Below, in pieces: positions 35,913-44,500 of a DNA stretch of 64,000 nucleotides (its first letter is position 1; each line of letters begins with the position of its first letter). The notes beneath the pieces were generated by a model, which saw only the letters and a list, made by a program, of their open reading frames with translations, searched no databases and was not told the origin of the DNA. A program made the position numbers and the translations under genes. This DNA is from Parabacteroides faecis. GTDB lineage: Bacteria; Bacteroidota; Bacteroidia; Bacteroidales; Tannerellaceae. The stretch is taken from contig NZ_BMPB01000002.1 of NCBI RefSeq assembly GCF_014647375.1, positions 310,001 through 374,000 on the forward strand. The letters run 5' to 3'.

Positions 35913-38822
35913 ATGAAAGAAAAGACAACAACCCGCCTACACCGTTTACTTGGCGTAGGCCTCAGCATCCTGATGATGCTACTCATGCTCCTGCCCGCAC
36001 GAACCGCGGCTCAGGCAACCAGCGGAACCGGATGGTCGCTGGAAGGTAAGATTCTACGCATTCTGGACAACGATGCGACCAGCCTGCAGGATAACCAGGC
36101 GATCCTGCCACAGGTGGAGACGGTATATATACAGGACAATGTAACCGTCATCGGAGCCAATACCTTCAAAGGTTGCGTCAACCTGACCGAGGTCCTATGG
36201 GACAAAATCGAAACCATCGGGGCGAATGCCTTCGAGGGTTGCATCAGCCTGGTAGAAGTGAGCCTTCCGGCCTCCTTGAAACAATTGGGCCAAAACGCGT
36301 TCATAGGCTGCAACAAACTTGAGAAAGTGGAGTTGTGGGAGGGGTTGGAAAGCATCGGGGCCGGTGCCTTCGACGGTTGCGTCGAGCTGAAAAGACTAGC
36401 GCTCCCGGCAAGCGTAAAGAGCCTCAAGAGCGATAACGTCACCTATATCGAGGCCTTCAGGGGTTCCTCTATCAAAAGCCTCTCGGTGGCGCTCGATAAT
36501 CCCTACTTCGCCGAGTATCAGAACGTCCTCTTCAACAAAGACAAGACCACCTTGCTGTATTATCCGGAAAATGTGGTTATCTACGAAGGCCAGTATACCG
36601 TACCGGAAGGGGTGACGGAGATCCTGGACCAGGCCTTCTTCTCGAACCTCACTGTGGAGGAGGTGATCCTCCCGGCTCATGTCACCACGCTTGGCAGCAA
36701 TATCTTCAGTTCTGCTCTGAAGTTGAAGAAGGCGACGATCCAGGGAGACGTATCCTCCGTGGCTGGGATGTTCAGCGACTGCCCCCTGCTGGAGACCGTC
36801 GCGATCGAGAGCAAGACCCCGCCTGACGACTTCGCTGACGGGACCTTCAGTAACTGTCCCAAGCTGACAAGTATCGTCGTGGACGGGAGGAGCGTGGAGG
36901 CCTACAAGAGCAAACTCACCGACTCTGCCTTGAAAGCCTTGGTGACGGGCAGTTACACCTATTCCGACCTCGACTTGTCCGCGTTCCAGCCCGGCAGCAA
37001 CCTCTTCCTCTCTTACACCGAGGCCGATGGATGGGTGTACGCCACCTCGGACTATCCGGGAACCCCCACAATCCCTTTTACCGGAACCCTGACCGGCGTA
37101 TTTAACGGGACAGGTATCCAGATTGACGAGACCCCGCAAGGTATCATCCCCCCGGTACTTACCTTGTGGGAGGCAACCGTTAACGCGATGTTTAGCACGG
37201 TCAGCAACGCGAGCTTTACCCTGCTGGTATCCGGGGCGGGCGGATCGCGGATCGTGACAGAGAATCCGGACGCGAGCGCCGCCTTCTCTAACAACGGCAG
37301 GCTAACCATCCGTGCCGAGCAACCCTTCACCATCGAAGGGTATAATTCGGTTCTGTTTAACAGCGGCGCTCTGACCCTCGACGGGGATATCACCGTCAAG
37401 GGTGGCTTCTGGAACATAACTCAGGGCACGATAACCCCGGGCCCGACGCCCAATGTCCGGTTCATGGCCGTCGGCACGGAGAAGTTCAACAACGAGGGAA
37501 CGGCCCCCGAGCTGCTCACGCTGCTGTTTGATGTCGCCCCGGAGGCCGGTAAGACGGTGCGGGTCTACGAGGACGTAACGCCCGTCGTCTCCCTCGACTT
37601 CGCCGCCGACGGGACCAGCAAGGCGTATGCCCTCTTTGCCCCTCAGGGAAAGTTCTACCAGGCGTGGATGGATGAGACACGGCTACAGAACGCCGCGACC
37701 GACCTGTTTGAAGGCGGGAAGACGCACGACATCTACTCCATGTCCGACATCACCGTGACGATCACAACCCCGGACGAGGAGGTGACCATCTCCAGGCCCA
37801 ATACCACGATCAAGGGGGATGGCCATACCGCCGCCGGTAACATCACTCTCGAAACCGCCGACGTATTCTTCGATAAAGTAGTGACCGATAAGCTCACCAT
37901 CGGCAGTGGCATCGACTTTACCCTGACCGAAGAGATCGCCAAAGAACTGACCGTTACCGGCATCTACGTGAACAACAGCGGCACCTTCACTGACCAGACA
38001 GGTACTGTGACCAAGGTGGTAGATAACAGTGGTACACCGATCCTCAGTTATAACCCGCCCACGCCGACCGCCGAGATTCCGGCAAACGCTTCTGCGGTCA
38101 ATATTCAGATCGTCATTCCGGAAGGAAACGCTCCCGTCCTGACCCTGCAAAAGAAGGATGCCGCCGGCGTTTGGCAGGACGTGCCGCAGTCGAAGGCCGC
38201 CACGCAGGGATTGCGCTCGACTACCTCCACCATCACCATTTCTGCCGCCGGTACTTACCGTGTAGGCATCACGGTGGGCACCACGACGCTTTTCACCAAG
38301 CCCATCACCGTCACTAAGGCCGCCGACCCGGAACCCGAGCCAGATCCTGTCTACTACAACGTCAGCCTGCCTGCCGTAGAAGGCGCTACCCTCGACCCCT
38401 CGGCCGGTGATCATGCCGTAGAGGAGTGGACCAGCTTCCGCTTCTACCTCACGCTCGATGCCGACTACAACCAGTCGCAACCCGTCGTCACCACCAGCCG
38501 GGGCGAGACCCTCGAACCGCGCAGCAGCGACGGAGCTTATATCGTGAAGTATGTTAGCACCGACCTCACGATCTTGATCAGTGGCATTGTGAAGAACGCT
38601 TCTCCTGTCGGCAACGAAGGGCTGCAGGCTGGTGTAACGGTCAGTGCCCGCGACGGCGTGATCCGGATCACTACCTCCGGCCCGGAAGACGTGCAGATCG
38701 TCCGCTTCAATGGCCGGCTGGTGAAAAGCCTCCGCGTTTCCTCCGGCAATGTTCAAATCCCTTTGTCTGAAGGAGCCTATATTGTAAAGGTAGGAGGGAA
38801 GACCTTTAAAGTGATCCTCTAA
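35913..38822 (+). CDS. Large secreted leucine-rich-repeat (BspA-type) surface protein
   Basis: 969 residues. The signal peptide is near residues 12-35 (LLGVGLSILMMLLMLLPART). BspA-type LRR_5 repeats span about residues 68-345, with units such as VTVIGANTFKGCVNLTEV, ETIGANAFEGCISLVEVS and QLGQNAFIGCNKLEKVEL. The middle is beta-rich and Thr/Ser-rich (about 350-800), followed by beta-sandwich-like segments. The last 80 residues (GVIRITTSGPEDVQIVRFNG ... EGAYIVKVGGKTFKVIL) resemble a C-terminal sorting domain of the DUF6383/T9SS kind seen in Parabacteroides. Likely an exported or surface-anchored adhesin. GC-rich compared with flanking genes. Confidence 0.83.
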   Translation: MKEKTTTRLHRLLGVGLSILMMLLMLLPARTAAQATSGTGWSLEGKILRILDNDATSLQDNQAILPQVETVYIQDNVTVIGANTFKGCVNLTEVLWDKIETIGANAFEGCISLVEVSLPASLKQLGQNAFIGCNKLEKVELWEGLESIGAGAFDGCVELKRLALPASVKSLKSDNVTYIEAFRGSSIKSLSVALDNPYFAEYQNVLFNKDKTTLLYYPENVVIYEGQYTVPEGVTEILDQAFFSNLTVEEVILPAHVTTLGSNIFSSALKLKKATIQGDVSSVAGMFSDCPLLETVAIESKTPPDDFADGTFSNCPKLTSIVVDGRSVEAYKSKLTDSALKALVTGSYTYSDLDLSAFQPGSNLFLSYTEADGWVYATSDYPGTPTIPFTGTLTGVFNGTGIQIDETPQGIIPPVLTLWEATVNAMFSTVSNASFTLLVSGAGGSRIVTENPDASAAFSNNGRLTIRAEQPFTIEGYNSVLFNSGALTLDGDITVKGGFWNITQGTITPGPTPNVRFMAVGTEKFNNEGTAPELLTLLFDVAPEAGKTVRVYEDVTPVVSLDFAADGTSKAYALFAPQGKFYQAWMDETRLQNAATDLFEGGKTHDIYSMSDITVTITTPDEEVTISRPNTTIKGDGHTAAGNITLETADVFFDKVVTDKLTIGSGIDFTLTEEIAKELTVTGIYVNNSGTFTDQTGTVTKVVDNSGTPILSYNPPTPTAEIPANASAVNIQIVIPEGNAPVLTLQKKDAAGVWQDVPQSKAATQGLRSTTSTITISAAGTYRVGITVGTTTLFTKPITVTKAADPEPEPDPVYYNVSLPAVEGATLDPSAGDHAVEEWTSFRFYLTLDADYNQSQPVVTTSRGETLEPRSSDGAYIVKYVSTDLTILISGIVKNASPVGNEGLQAGVTVSARDGVIRITTSGPEDVQIVRFNGRLVKSLRVSSGNVQIPLSEGAYIVKVGGKTFKVIL

Positions 38823-38842
38823 ACAACCGAAATACAGTTAAC

Positions 38843-38864
38843 CCGCCCTCCTGAGTGAGGGTGG
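38843..38864 (+). terminator. Hairpin between LRR gene and second HU-like gene
   Basis: CCGCCCTC (38843-38850) and GAGGGTGG (38857-38864) pair over 8 bp, one pair being G-U, with a 6 bp loop. No T-tract follows, so it may be an attenuator or mRNA-stability element rather than a full terminator. Confidence 0.35.
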
Positions 38865-38901
38865 CCACTGCAATTATTCATCTAAATAAACAGCAAACAT
38901 T

Positions 38902-39672
38902 ATGGCAGTTTATGAATTTTTCTGGAAGGTTTGGCTGCGGCTCAACCTCCTGACCAAAGACGTAGACAACGACTATACAGCCGAAGTGTCTACCATGAAA
39001 AACACCTTGCGCAACGAAGACATCGCCCGCCGTATCGTTGTGGAAGGCAGCGAAATCAAGTACGACACCATGCTGTCGATCATCAAGCAGCACGACCGCA
39101 TCATCAGCGAAGCCGTGCAGCAGGGATACAGCGTACTGACGGACAACTGTCAGTTCACGCCCCGTGTCTCCGGTTCCTGGATCACTGCCAAAGACCAGTT
39201 CGACCCGGCCCGTCATAAAGTGACGCTCGACATCACCCTTTCGGCTAAAATGCGCGAAGCATTGGCGAAGGTAGGTCTCGAAATACTCGGCGTGAAAGAC
39301 AGCGGTGCCTCTATCAACAAGGTGACCGACGGTGCAACAGGCTTTATCGACGGCACGATCACGGCAGGCGACGTGATCACCATCGAAGGCGACAAACTGC
39401 GTGTGGCAGGCGAAGGCGAAGCGATCGGCGTTTTCTTTGTCGACAGTACCGGGGCCAACCCGGTGAAGGTGGCTGACCGTATCCGTCGTAACGATCCGAA
39501 GTGTGTCGAAGTGAAAGTTCCCGATTCGTTGACGAAAGGGGCTCAGTACACTTTGCGCATCGTCACCTCCTTCTCCTCCGGCACAACCTTGCTGAAGGAA
39601 CCCCGCACCATCGAGTATGAAAAGTTGCTCACAGTGGATGGTGGTGGTGGCGACCGTCCGGAAATAGAATGA
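38902..39672 (+). CDS. HU-like DNA-binding domain protein (second copy)
   Basis: 256 residues. Same two-domain design as the copy at 34998-35747: HU-like part about residues 1-120 (TMKNTLRNEDIARRIVVEGS, and YSVLTDNCQFTPRVSGSW) and a C-terminal Ig-like DUF4469 part (TIEGDKLRVAGEGEAIGVFF, SLTKGAQYTLRIVTSFSSGT). It begins MAVYEFFWKVWLRLN. Both copies flank the LRR protein and point the same way, implying a single unit. DNA binding is by family resemblance; the binding sites are not known. Confidence 0.83.
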   Translation: MAVYEFFWKVWLRLNLLTKDVDNDYTAEVSTMKNTLRNEDIARRIVVEGSEIKYDTMLSIIKQHDRIISEAVQQGYSVLTDNCQFTPRVSGSWITAKDQFDPARHKVTLDITLSAKMREALAKVGLEILGVKDSGASINKVTDGATGFIDGTITAGDVITIEGDKLRVAGEGEAIGVFFVDSTGANPVKVADRIRRNDPKCVEVKVPDSLTKGAQYTLRIVTSFSSGTTLLKEPRTIEYEKLLTVDGGGGDRPEIE

Positions 39673-39694
39673 TCTCCGAAGATCAATAATCACG

Positions 39695-39733
39695 AACAAG
39701 AGGTTTTCGCCGGGCGAGCGGAAGCCTCTTGTT
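39695..39733. terminator. Bidirectional terminator between second HU-like gene and MscS gene
   Basis: AACAAGAGG (39695-39703) and CCTCTTGTT (39725-39733) pair perfectly, and the stem extends inward to about 16 bp with G-U pairs (inner arms 39704-39710 and 39718-39724). Confidence 0.75.
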
Positions 39734-39752
39734 GCGTTTGGGAAGGGGGAGA

Positions 39753-40922
39753 TTATTCCGAATACTGATAAACTTTCAGTTCGAACTGAGGAATCATGGC
39801 GAAGAAGTGGTCGAAAATATCCGACTGGATACGTTCGTACTCTTTCCATATTTTATTACGGGAGAAGAAGTAGATCTGAACCGGCACTCCGTATTCGGTT
39901 GCCTGCAGTTGGCTGATGATCAGGTCGAGGTCTGTGTTCACCACCGGCAAACTGGTCAGATAACGTTCCACATAGACACGAAATATTTGAGAATTGGTCG
40001 GTGTAACACCTTTGTCCGGCTGATAATCGGCAAGCAGGGGAATTTCTTTACGAAAAGTGTCCAGCATATCCGGTGTACAGAATTTGATCGTATTCAGATC
40101 GAGAAAGATAGACTTCATCACACGCCGCCCCCCGGATTCGACCATGCCCCGCCAGTTCTGGAAAGAGTTATTGACCAGCGTATAAGGGGGAATTGTGGAA
40201 ATTGTGTTATCAAAGTTTTGTATCTTGACTGTATTTAGTGTAATTTCCTGTACAACACCGTTTGCATTCGAGCCCGGTACCGTTATCCAGTCGCCCGGCC
40301 GCAGCATATCGTTGGCTGAAAGCTGTATGCCTGCCACAAATCCTAATATCGTATCCTTAAATACCAACATCAGGATAGCAGCCGAAGCACCCAGTCCGGC
40401 AAACAAGGTTGCCGGTGATTTTCCGACCAGAATAGCAATAATAACAATCCCGCCTATAAAGAATGCCAACACCTGGAAGACCTGTATAAAACCTTTGATC
40501 GACCGGTTCTTATTTACTTCCTTGTGGTTGTATATATCCATTATCACAAGGATAAATCCGTTGATCGCCAATAGTAATACAAATACAATATAGACGGCAC
40601 ACACTTTTTGTGAAAGCAGCAATAGTTCTTTTCCCCGTATGAAAGCCATCGGAAGTAATGCATACACCAGAATGCCGGGAATGGCATGTACCAGATTATG
40701 TATTACTCTTCGCTTGATCAGTAATGTATCCCAGAAGTAATGGCTCTTCTCCGACAGCTTCCGTACACTACCCACAAAAATGAACTGACATAGATAATCG
40801 ATACCGACTGCTAAAACAATCAGTAACACAGCAATAATGAATTCATCGAAAGTGTTTGCAATTTTTGGATCCACGCCCCAACCGACGAGGATTTTGTTCA
40901 TCCAGCTACCTAAATTTATCAT
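39753..40922 (-). CDS. MscS-family mechanosensitive ion channel (paralogue 2)
   Basis: 389 residues, the full MscS length, with about five membrane helices. The core motifs VGKSPATLFAGLGASAAILM and NDMLRPGDWITVPGSNANG are nearly identical to those of the channel at 32295-33566. The duplication extends to the DNA: 26 identical bases at 33001-33026 and 40363-40388. The C-terminus ends in FELKVYQYSE. It differs mainly in a shorter beta-domain loop and a shorter N-terminus. The GC-rich HU-LRR-HU block lies between the two copies. Confidence 0.9.
   Translation of the reverse strand: MINLGSWMNKILVGWGVDPKIANTFDEFIIAVLLIVLAVGIDYLCQFIFVGSVRKLSEKSHYFWDTLLIKRRVIHNLVHAIPGILVYALLPMAFIRGKELLLLSQKVCAVYIVFVLLLAINGFILVIMDIYNHKEVNKNRSIKGFIQVFQVLAFFIGGIVIIAILVGKSPATLFAGLGASAAILMLVFKDTILGFVAGIQLSANDMLRPGDWITVPGSNANGVVQEITLNTVKIQNFDNTISTIPPYTLVNNSFQNWRGMVESGGRRVMKSIFLDLNTIKFCTPDMLDTFRKEIPLLADYQPDKGVTPTNSQIFRVYVERYLTSLPVVNTDLDLIISQLQATEYGVPVQIYFFSRNKIWKEYERIQSDIFDHFFAMIPQFELKVYQYSE
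40363..40388. repeat. 26 bp identical block shared with first MscS gene, copy 2
   Basis: Identical to 33001-33026, same orientation, 7.3 kb away. See the first copy. Confidence 0.8.
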
Positions 40923-41026
40923 TTTGTTTATATCTGTTATTTCGTTATAAAGATAACATTTATCATTGCATTTGGTTTAAATAATAAAAATATCTAATCA
41001 AACTCCGATAACAAAAAGGAATCAGG

Positions 41027-41034
41027 TATCTTTG
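41027..41034 (+). promoter_or_regulatory. Putative -7 box for the M16 peptidase gene
   Basis: TATCTTTG fits TAnnTTTG, 32 bp before the ATG at 41067. No -33 TTTG is evident. Confidence 0.45.
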
Positions 41035-41066
41035 TCATCTATAATATAAATGTGTGGAAAAAATCC

Positions 41067-43949
41067 ATGAAAGCATTCTTGACGATGATGTTATTTGCAA
41101 CTGGTACAAATCTGTTAACCGCTCAGAATACAAAAGCGCTTGAAGTAAAAGAACATAAACTGGATAATGGATTAACCGTCTGGCTGAATGAAGACCATAG
41201 TCAGCCGAAAGTTTTCGGAGCCGTAGTTGTGAAGGCAGGATCGAAAGACTGTCCGGATACAGGGATCGCTCATTATTTTGAGCATATGATGTTCAAGGGA
41301 ACCGATAAGATTGGTACGGTGGATTATGAAGCGGAGAGAGTCCTGCTGGATTCTATAGCTATGAAATATGACGAACTTGCTGCGACAGAAGATGAACTTG
41401 CCCGTGCAGAAATCCAGAAAGATATCAATGAGTTGAGCATCCGCTCTTCCGATTATGTTATTCCGAATGAGTTCAACCGCCTGATCTCCAAATATGGCGG
41501 TTCGGGATTGAACGCTGCGACATCTTATGATGTTACGTTCTATTTCAATACTTTTTCTCCGCAATACATGGAGCAATGGGCCGAAATAAACAGCGAACGC
41601 CTGTTGAATCCGGTTTTTCGTATGTTCCAAAGCGAATTGGAGACAGTGTATGAAGAAAAGAATATGTATGGTGATTTTATTGGCGGTCAGGTTATGGATC
41701 GTTTGCTTGAGCGCTATTTTGCACCGCATCCTTATGCCTATCCGATTATCGGGAGTACAAAGAACCTGAAGAATCCGCGCCTGACAGAGATGCGGAAGTT
41801 CTTTGAGGAATATTATGTAGCTTCCAATATGGCTTTGATGTTGAGCGGCGATTTTGATACGGAGACTGTATTACCCATCCTTGAAAGGACTTTCTCACGT
41901 ATTCGTCCGGGAGAAGCACCTAAAAAAGAGACTGTCGCTTTGCCTCCTTTTAAAGGTAAAGAGAGAATGAAGGTAAAATTTCCTGTTCCTTTAGTAAAAG
42001 CGATGGGATTGGGATTCCGTGGACTTCCCGCCAACCATGAAGACCAGGTCGCACTTGCCGTTGCCGTTAATATGTTGAACAATGCCAATGGAACAGGTTT
42101 TCTGGATAAACTGATGGTCGACCGGAAAATAATGGCCTCGATGGCAATGAATGAGAATTTGAATGAATCCGGTATATTGGCAGTGGCTGTTATTCCGAAA
42201 CTTATGTTCCAGACATACGGTGGGGCGGAAAAGTTGGTTTGGAAAGAAATAAACCGGATAAAAGAGGGAGATTTCAGTGATGAGATATTCAATAGCCTGA
42301 AAGAGGAACAACGTCGCCAGTATGCTACCGATCTGGAAAGTATCGATTCGCGTACCCGCATTATGATGACAATCTATTCGCAGGGTAAAAGCTGGGAGGA
42401 TTATTTGCAGGATGTATCCAAGATCGAGGCATTAACGCGGGAGGATGTTATCCGCGTTGCCCGCAAGTATTTTAGTGAAAACTATCTGTGTGTCACTAAA
42501 ACGACGGGGAAATACCCAAAGGACAATCTGCCAAAACCAGACTTCAATCCGGTCGTTCCTAAAAACTCGGAAGCATCATCCGAGTATGCCAAACAGCTGG
42601 AACGATTGCCTGTACAAACAGTATCACCTCGTTTTATCAATTTCAGTAAAGATGTTCAGATCACTCAACTAACGCCTTTGGCAACCTTATATACAACGAT
42701 AAATCCGGTTACGGATGTGTTTACACTGAATATGGTGTATCAGATAGGTACGTTGGAGCAACCCAAATTGAAGTATCTGGCAAATTATCTCCAGTTCCTG
42801 GGCACAGATTCTTTATCGTTCCAGGAATTCCGGACACGGTTGCAGGTGTTGGGCAGCACGATGTCTTTCGATGCGAACGATAAGCAGTTCATTGTCCGTG
42901 TTACCGGTTTTGATAATCATTTAGAGGAGACCGTTCAGTTGGCCGGTGATTTTATCACGCATGTCAAAGCGGATGATAAACAAATACGGCAGGTTATAAA
43001 TGATGCCAAAATAATGGAGAAAGCCTTCTTTGAATCGAGTGATAATATTGCGGGTGCCATGTTGGAGAAGGTGAAATATGGGGAACAATCGAGATTTCTG
43101 AATAAATTGTCGCTTTCAGAGGTCAAGAAGTTGAAAGGGAAGGATTTACTGGATGTCTTTGCCGATGTTCGCCGGATGGAATGTGATTTGCATTATTGCG
43201 GGACGTTGTCTGCCGATCAGGTTACGGGGCAAATAAAGGCGACACTTCCGTTGCAGGAAATGACTGTTGCTGTAAAAGAACCTTATTACCGGGATGCAAA
43301 ATTATATGATAAACCGCTCGTTTACTTTATGGATATGCCAACGGCATCGCAAAGTATCATTTACGCTTATACAAAAGGAGAGGCTACCGATGATGCCTGG
43401 TCACGTCATGCTTCCCGGTTATTCTCGGTTTATTTCGGCGGAGATATGTCTTCTTTGATGTTTCAGGAGATCAGAGAGTTCCGTTCTTTGGCTTATCGGG
43501 TGAGCGGGCGTTATATATTGCCTCCCCACCAATTATCGGGGAAAGCCGGAGAGTTTGTTACAATGCTTTCTACACAGAGTGACAAGACGTTGGATGCGAT
43601 GGAGGTTATGTGCTCGCTGATCCGCGAAATGCCGGAGAAGCCGGAGCGGGTTTCTACAGTCAAGCAATCTATCGTAAATCAGGTGAATAATGATTTTCCT
43701 CCTTTCAGGGACTTATCAGAGAAAGTGGCATCTTTCAGAAGGGCAGGTTTCGATAACGACCCGAATGAAGCATTGTTGTCAGGTATTTCAGAGATGGATA
43801 TGAAAGATATTGTCCGTTTTTACCGGCATAATGTCCGTTTGAAACCGTTTGTTTATGTGGTAGTTGGTGATTCAAGACGTATCGACATGAAGGAACTGGC
43901 TGGGTATGGAGAAGTTATCAGATTAAGGAAGAAAGATATTTATAAATAA
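41067..43949 (+). CDS. M16-family zinc metallopeptidase (insulinase/pitrilysin type)
   Basis: 960 residues from ATG at 41067 (MKAFLTMMLFATGTNLLTAQ, a signal peptide); an earlier GTG is less likely. The inverted zinc motif HxxEH is H69-Y-F-E72-H73 (HYFEHMMFKGT), with the third ligand in ELETVYEEKN about 120 residues later. Two further M16 modules follow: a second half about residues 440-960 lacks the zinc motif, as usual for paired catalytic/inactive halves. It degrades oligopeptides in the periplasm or outer membrane. A heptamer-type palindrome separates it from the DUF4268 gene. Confidence 0.9.
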   Translation: MKAFLTMMLFATGTNLLTAQNTKALEVKEHKLDNGLTVWLNEDHSQPKVFGAVVVKAGSKDCPDTGIAHYFEHMMFKGTDKIGTVDYEAERVLLDSIAMKYDELAATEDELARAEIQKDINELSIRSSDYVIPNEFNRLISKYGGSGLNAATSYDVTFYFNTFSPQYMEQWAEINSERLLNPVFRMFQSELETVYEEKNMYGDFIGGQVMDRLLERYFAPHPYAYPIIGSTKNLKNPRLTEMRKFFEEYYVASNMALMLSGDFDTETVLPILERTFSRIRPGEAPKKETVALPPFKGKERMKVKFPVPLVKAMGLGFRGLPANHEDQVALAVAVNMLNNANGTGFLDKLMVDRKIMASMAMNENLNESGILAVAVIPKLMFQTYGGAEKLVWKEINRIKEGDFSDEIFNSLKEEQRRQYATDLESIDSRTRIMMTIYSQGKSWEDYLQDVSKIEALTREDVIRVARKYFSENYLCVTKTTGKYPKDNLPKPDFNPVVPKNSEASSEYAKQLERLPVQTVSPRFINFSKDVQITQLTPLATLYTTINPVTDVFTLNMVYQIGTLEQPKLKYLANYLQFLGTDSLSFQEFRTRLQVLGSTMSFDANDKQFIVRVTGFDNHLEETVQLAGDFITHVKADDKQIRQVINDAKIMEKAFFESSDNIAGAMLEKVKYGEQSRFLNKLSLSEVKKLKGKDLLDVFADVRRMECDLHYCGTLSADQVTGQIKATLPLQEMTVAVKEPYYRDAKLYDKPLVYFMDMPTASQSIIYAYTKGEATDDAWSRHASRLFSVYFGGDMSSLMFQEIREFRSLAYRVSGRYILPPHQLSGKAGEFVTMLSTQSDKTLDAMEVMCSLIREMPEKPERVSTVKQSIVNQVNNDFPPFRDLSEKVASFRRAGFDNDPNEALLSGISEMDMKDIVRFYRHNVRLKPFVYVVVGDSRRIDMKELAGYGEVIRLRKKDIYK

Positions 43950-44031
43950 TTGACAGTTGACAGATGACGGTTGACAGGTGGTTTTAGTCCCCTCTTTTTA
44001 ACTGTCATCTGTTAACTGTCAATTGTCAACT
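43948..44031. repeat. Heptamer-based palindromic intergenic repeat, copy 2
   Basis: Arms of 30 bp (43948-43977 and 44002-44031) match at 24 of 30 positions, with the same degenerate TTGACAG/CTGTCAA heptamers as at 1365-1440. It starts within the stop codon of the M16 gene and ends 7 bp before the next start. Orientation and loop differ from copy 1, and the loop is longer (24 bp). Confidence 0.8.
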
Positions 44032-44038
44032 AAAAAAG

Positions 44039-44494
44039 ATGTATAGTAAAGACGAATTAAAGAACCTGAAACTGGAATTTTGGGAAAGTTTCGCCGCTTA
44101 TTGTGAAGTACAGCCTTATCTGCGGGGCCGAAAGAAAATATGGACTTTATACGATACCAAAGTGAAAGGTGTCGAATTGAAATTTGACGTCAGCCGTAAC
44201 GGAGCCTATGTGATCCTGGAAGTGAATCACCGGAGTGAAGAACTTCGTTTGGATATGTATGAACGTCTCACCTGGTATAAGGAAATGTTGGAAATGGATT
44301 TTCCCGAAGGGTTGATCTGGGATATTTGTTTTGTCCGGGAAACCGGAAAAGAAGTTGCACGTATTTACATTGCCAAAGAGGGAATAGATTTTCACCGCAA
44401 ACAAGATTGGGGAGAATTTTTTACTTTTATGGCGTCGCAAATGTATTTACTGGAGCGTAACTTTATGTCGATCGCTGAATATTTGAGAGAGTAA
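44039..44494 (+). CDS. DUF4268 family protein
   Basis: 151 residues with no signal peptide. It matches the DUF4268 pattern: KLEFWESFAAYCEVQPYLRG, then WTLYDTKVKGVELKFDVSRN, and a C-terminal region (DWGEFFTFMASQMYLLERNF). The family is found in isolated proteins and at the end of restriction-related proteins, but has no proven function. It is preceded by a palindrome and followed 6 bp later by the M1 aminopeptidase gene. Confidence 0.8.
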   Translation: MYSKDELKNLKLEFWESFAAYCEVQPYLRGRKKIWTLYDTKVKGVELKFDVSRNGAYVILEVNHRSEELRLDMYERLTWYKEMLEMDFPEGLIWDICFVRETGKEVARIYIAKEGIDFHRKQDWGEFFTFMASQMYLLERNFMSIAEYLRE

Positions 44495-44500
44495 AAAAGA

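Noticed and set aside
37683-38756. 357-codon minus-strand frame inside the LRR gene, and similar frames at 36396-37139 and 38878-39849
   Set aside because: Gly/Asp/Arg-rich composition typical of antisense translation of GC-rich codons; the plus-strand frames have signal peptide, repeats and sorting domain.
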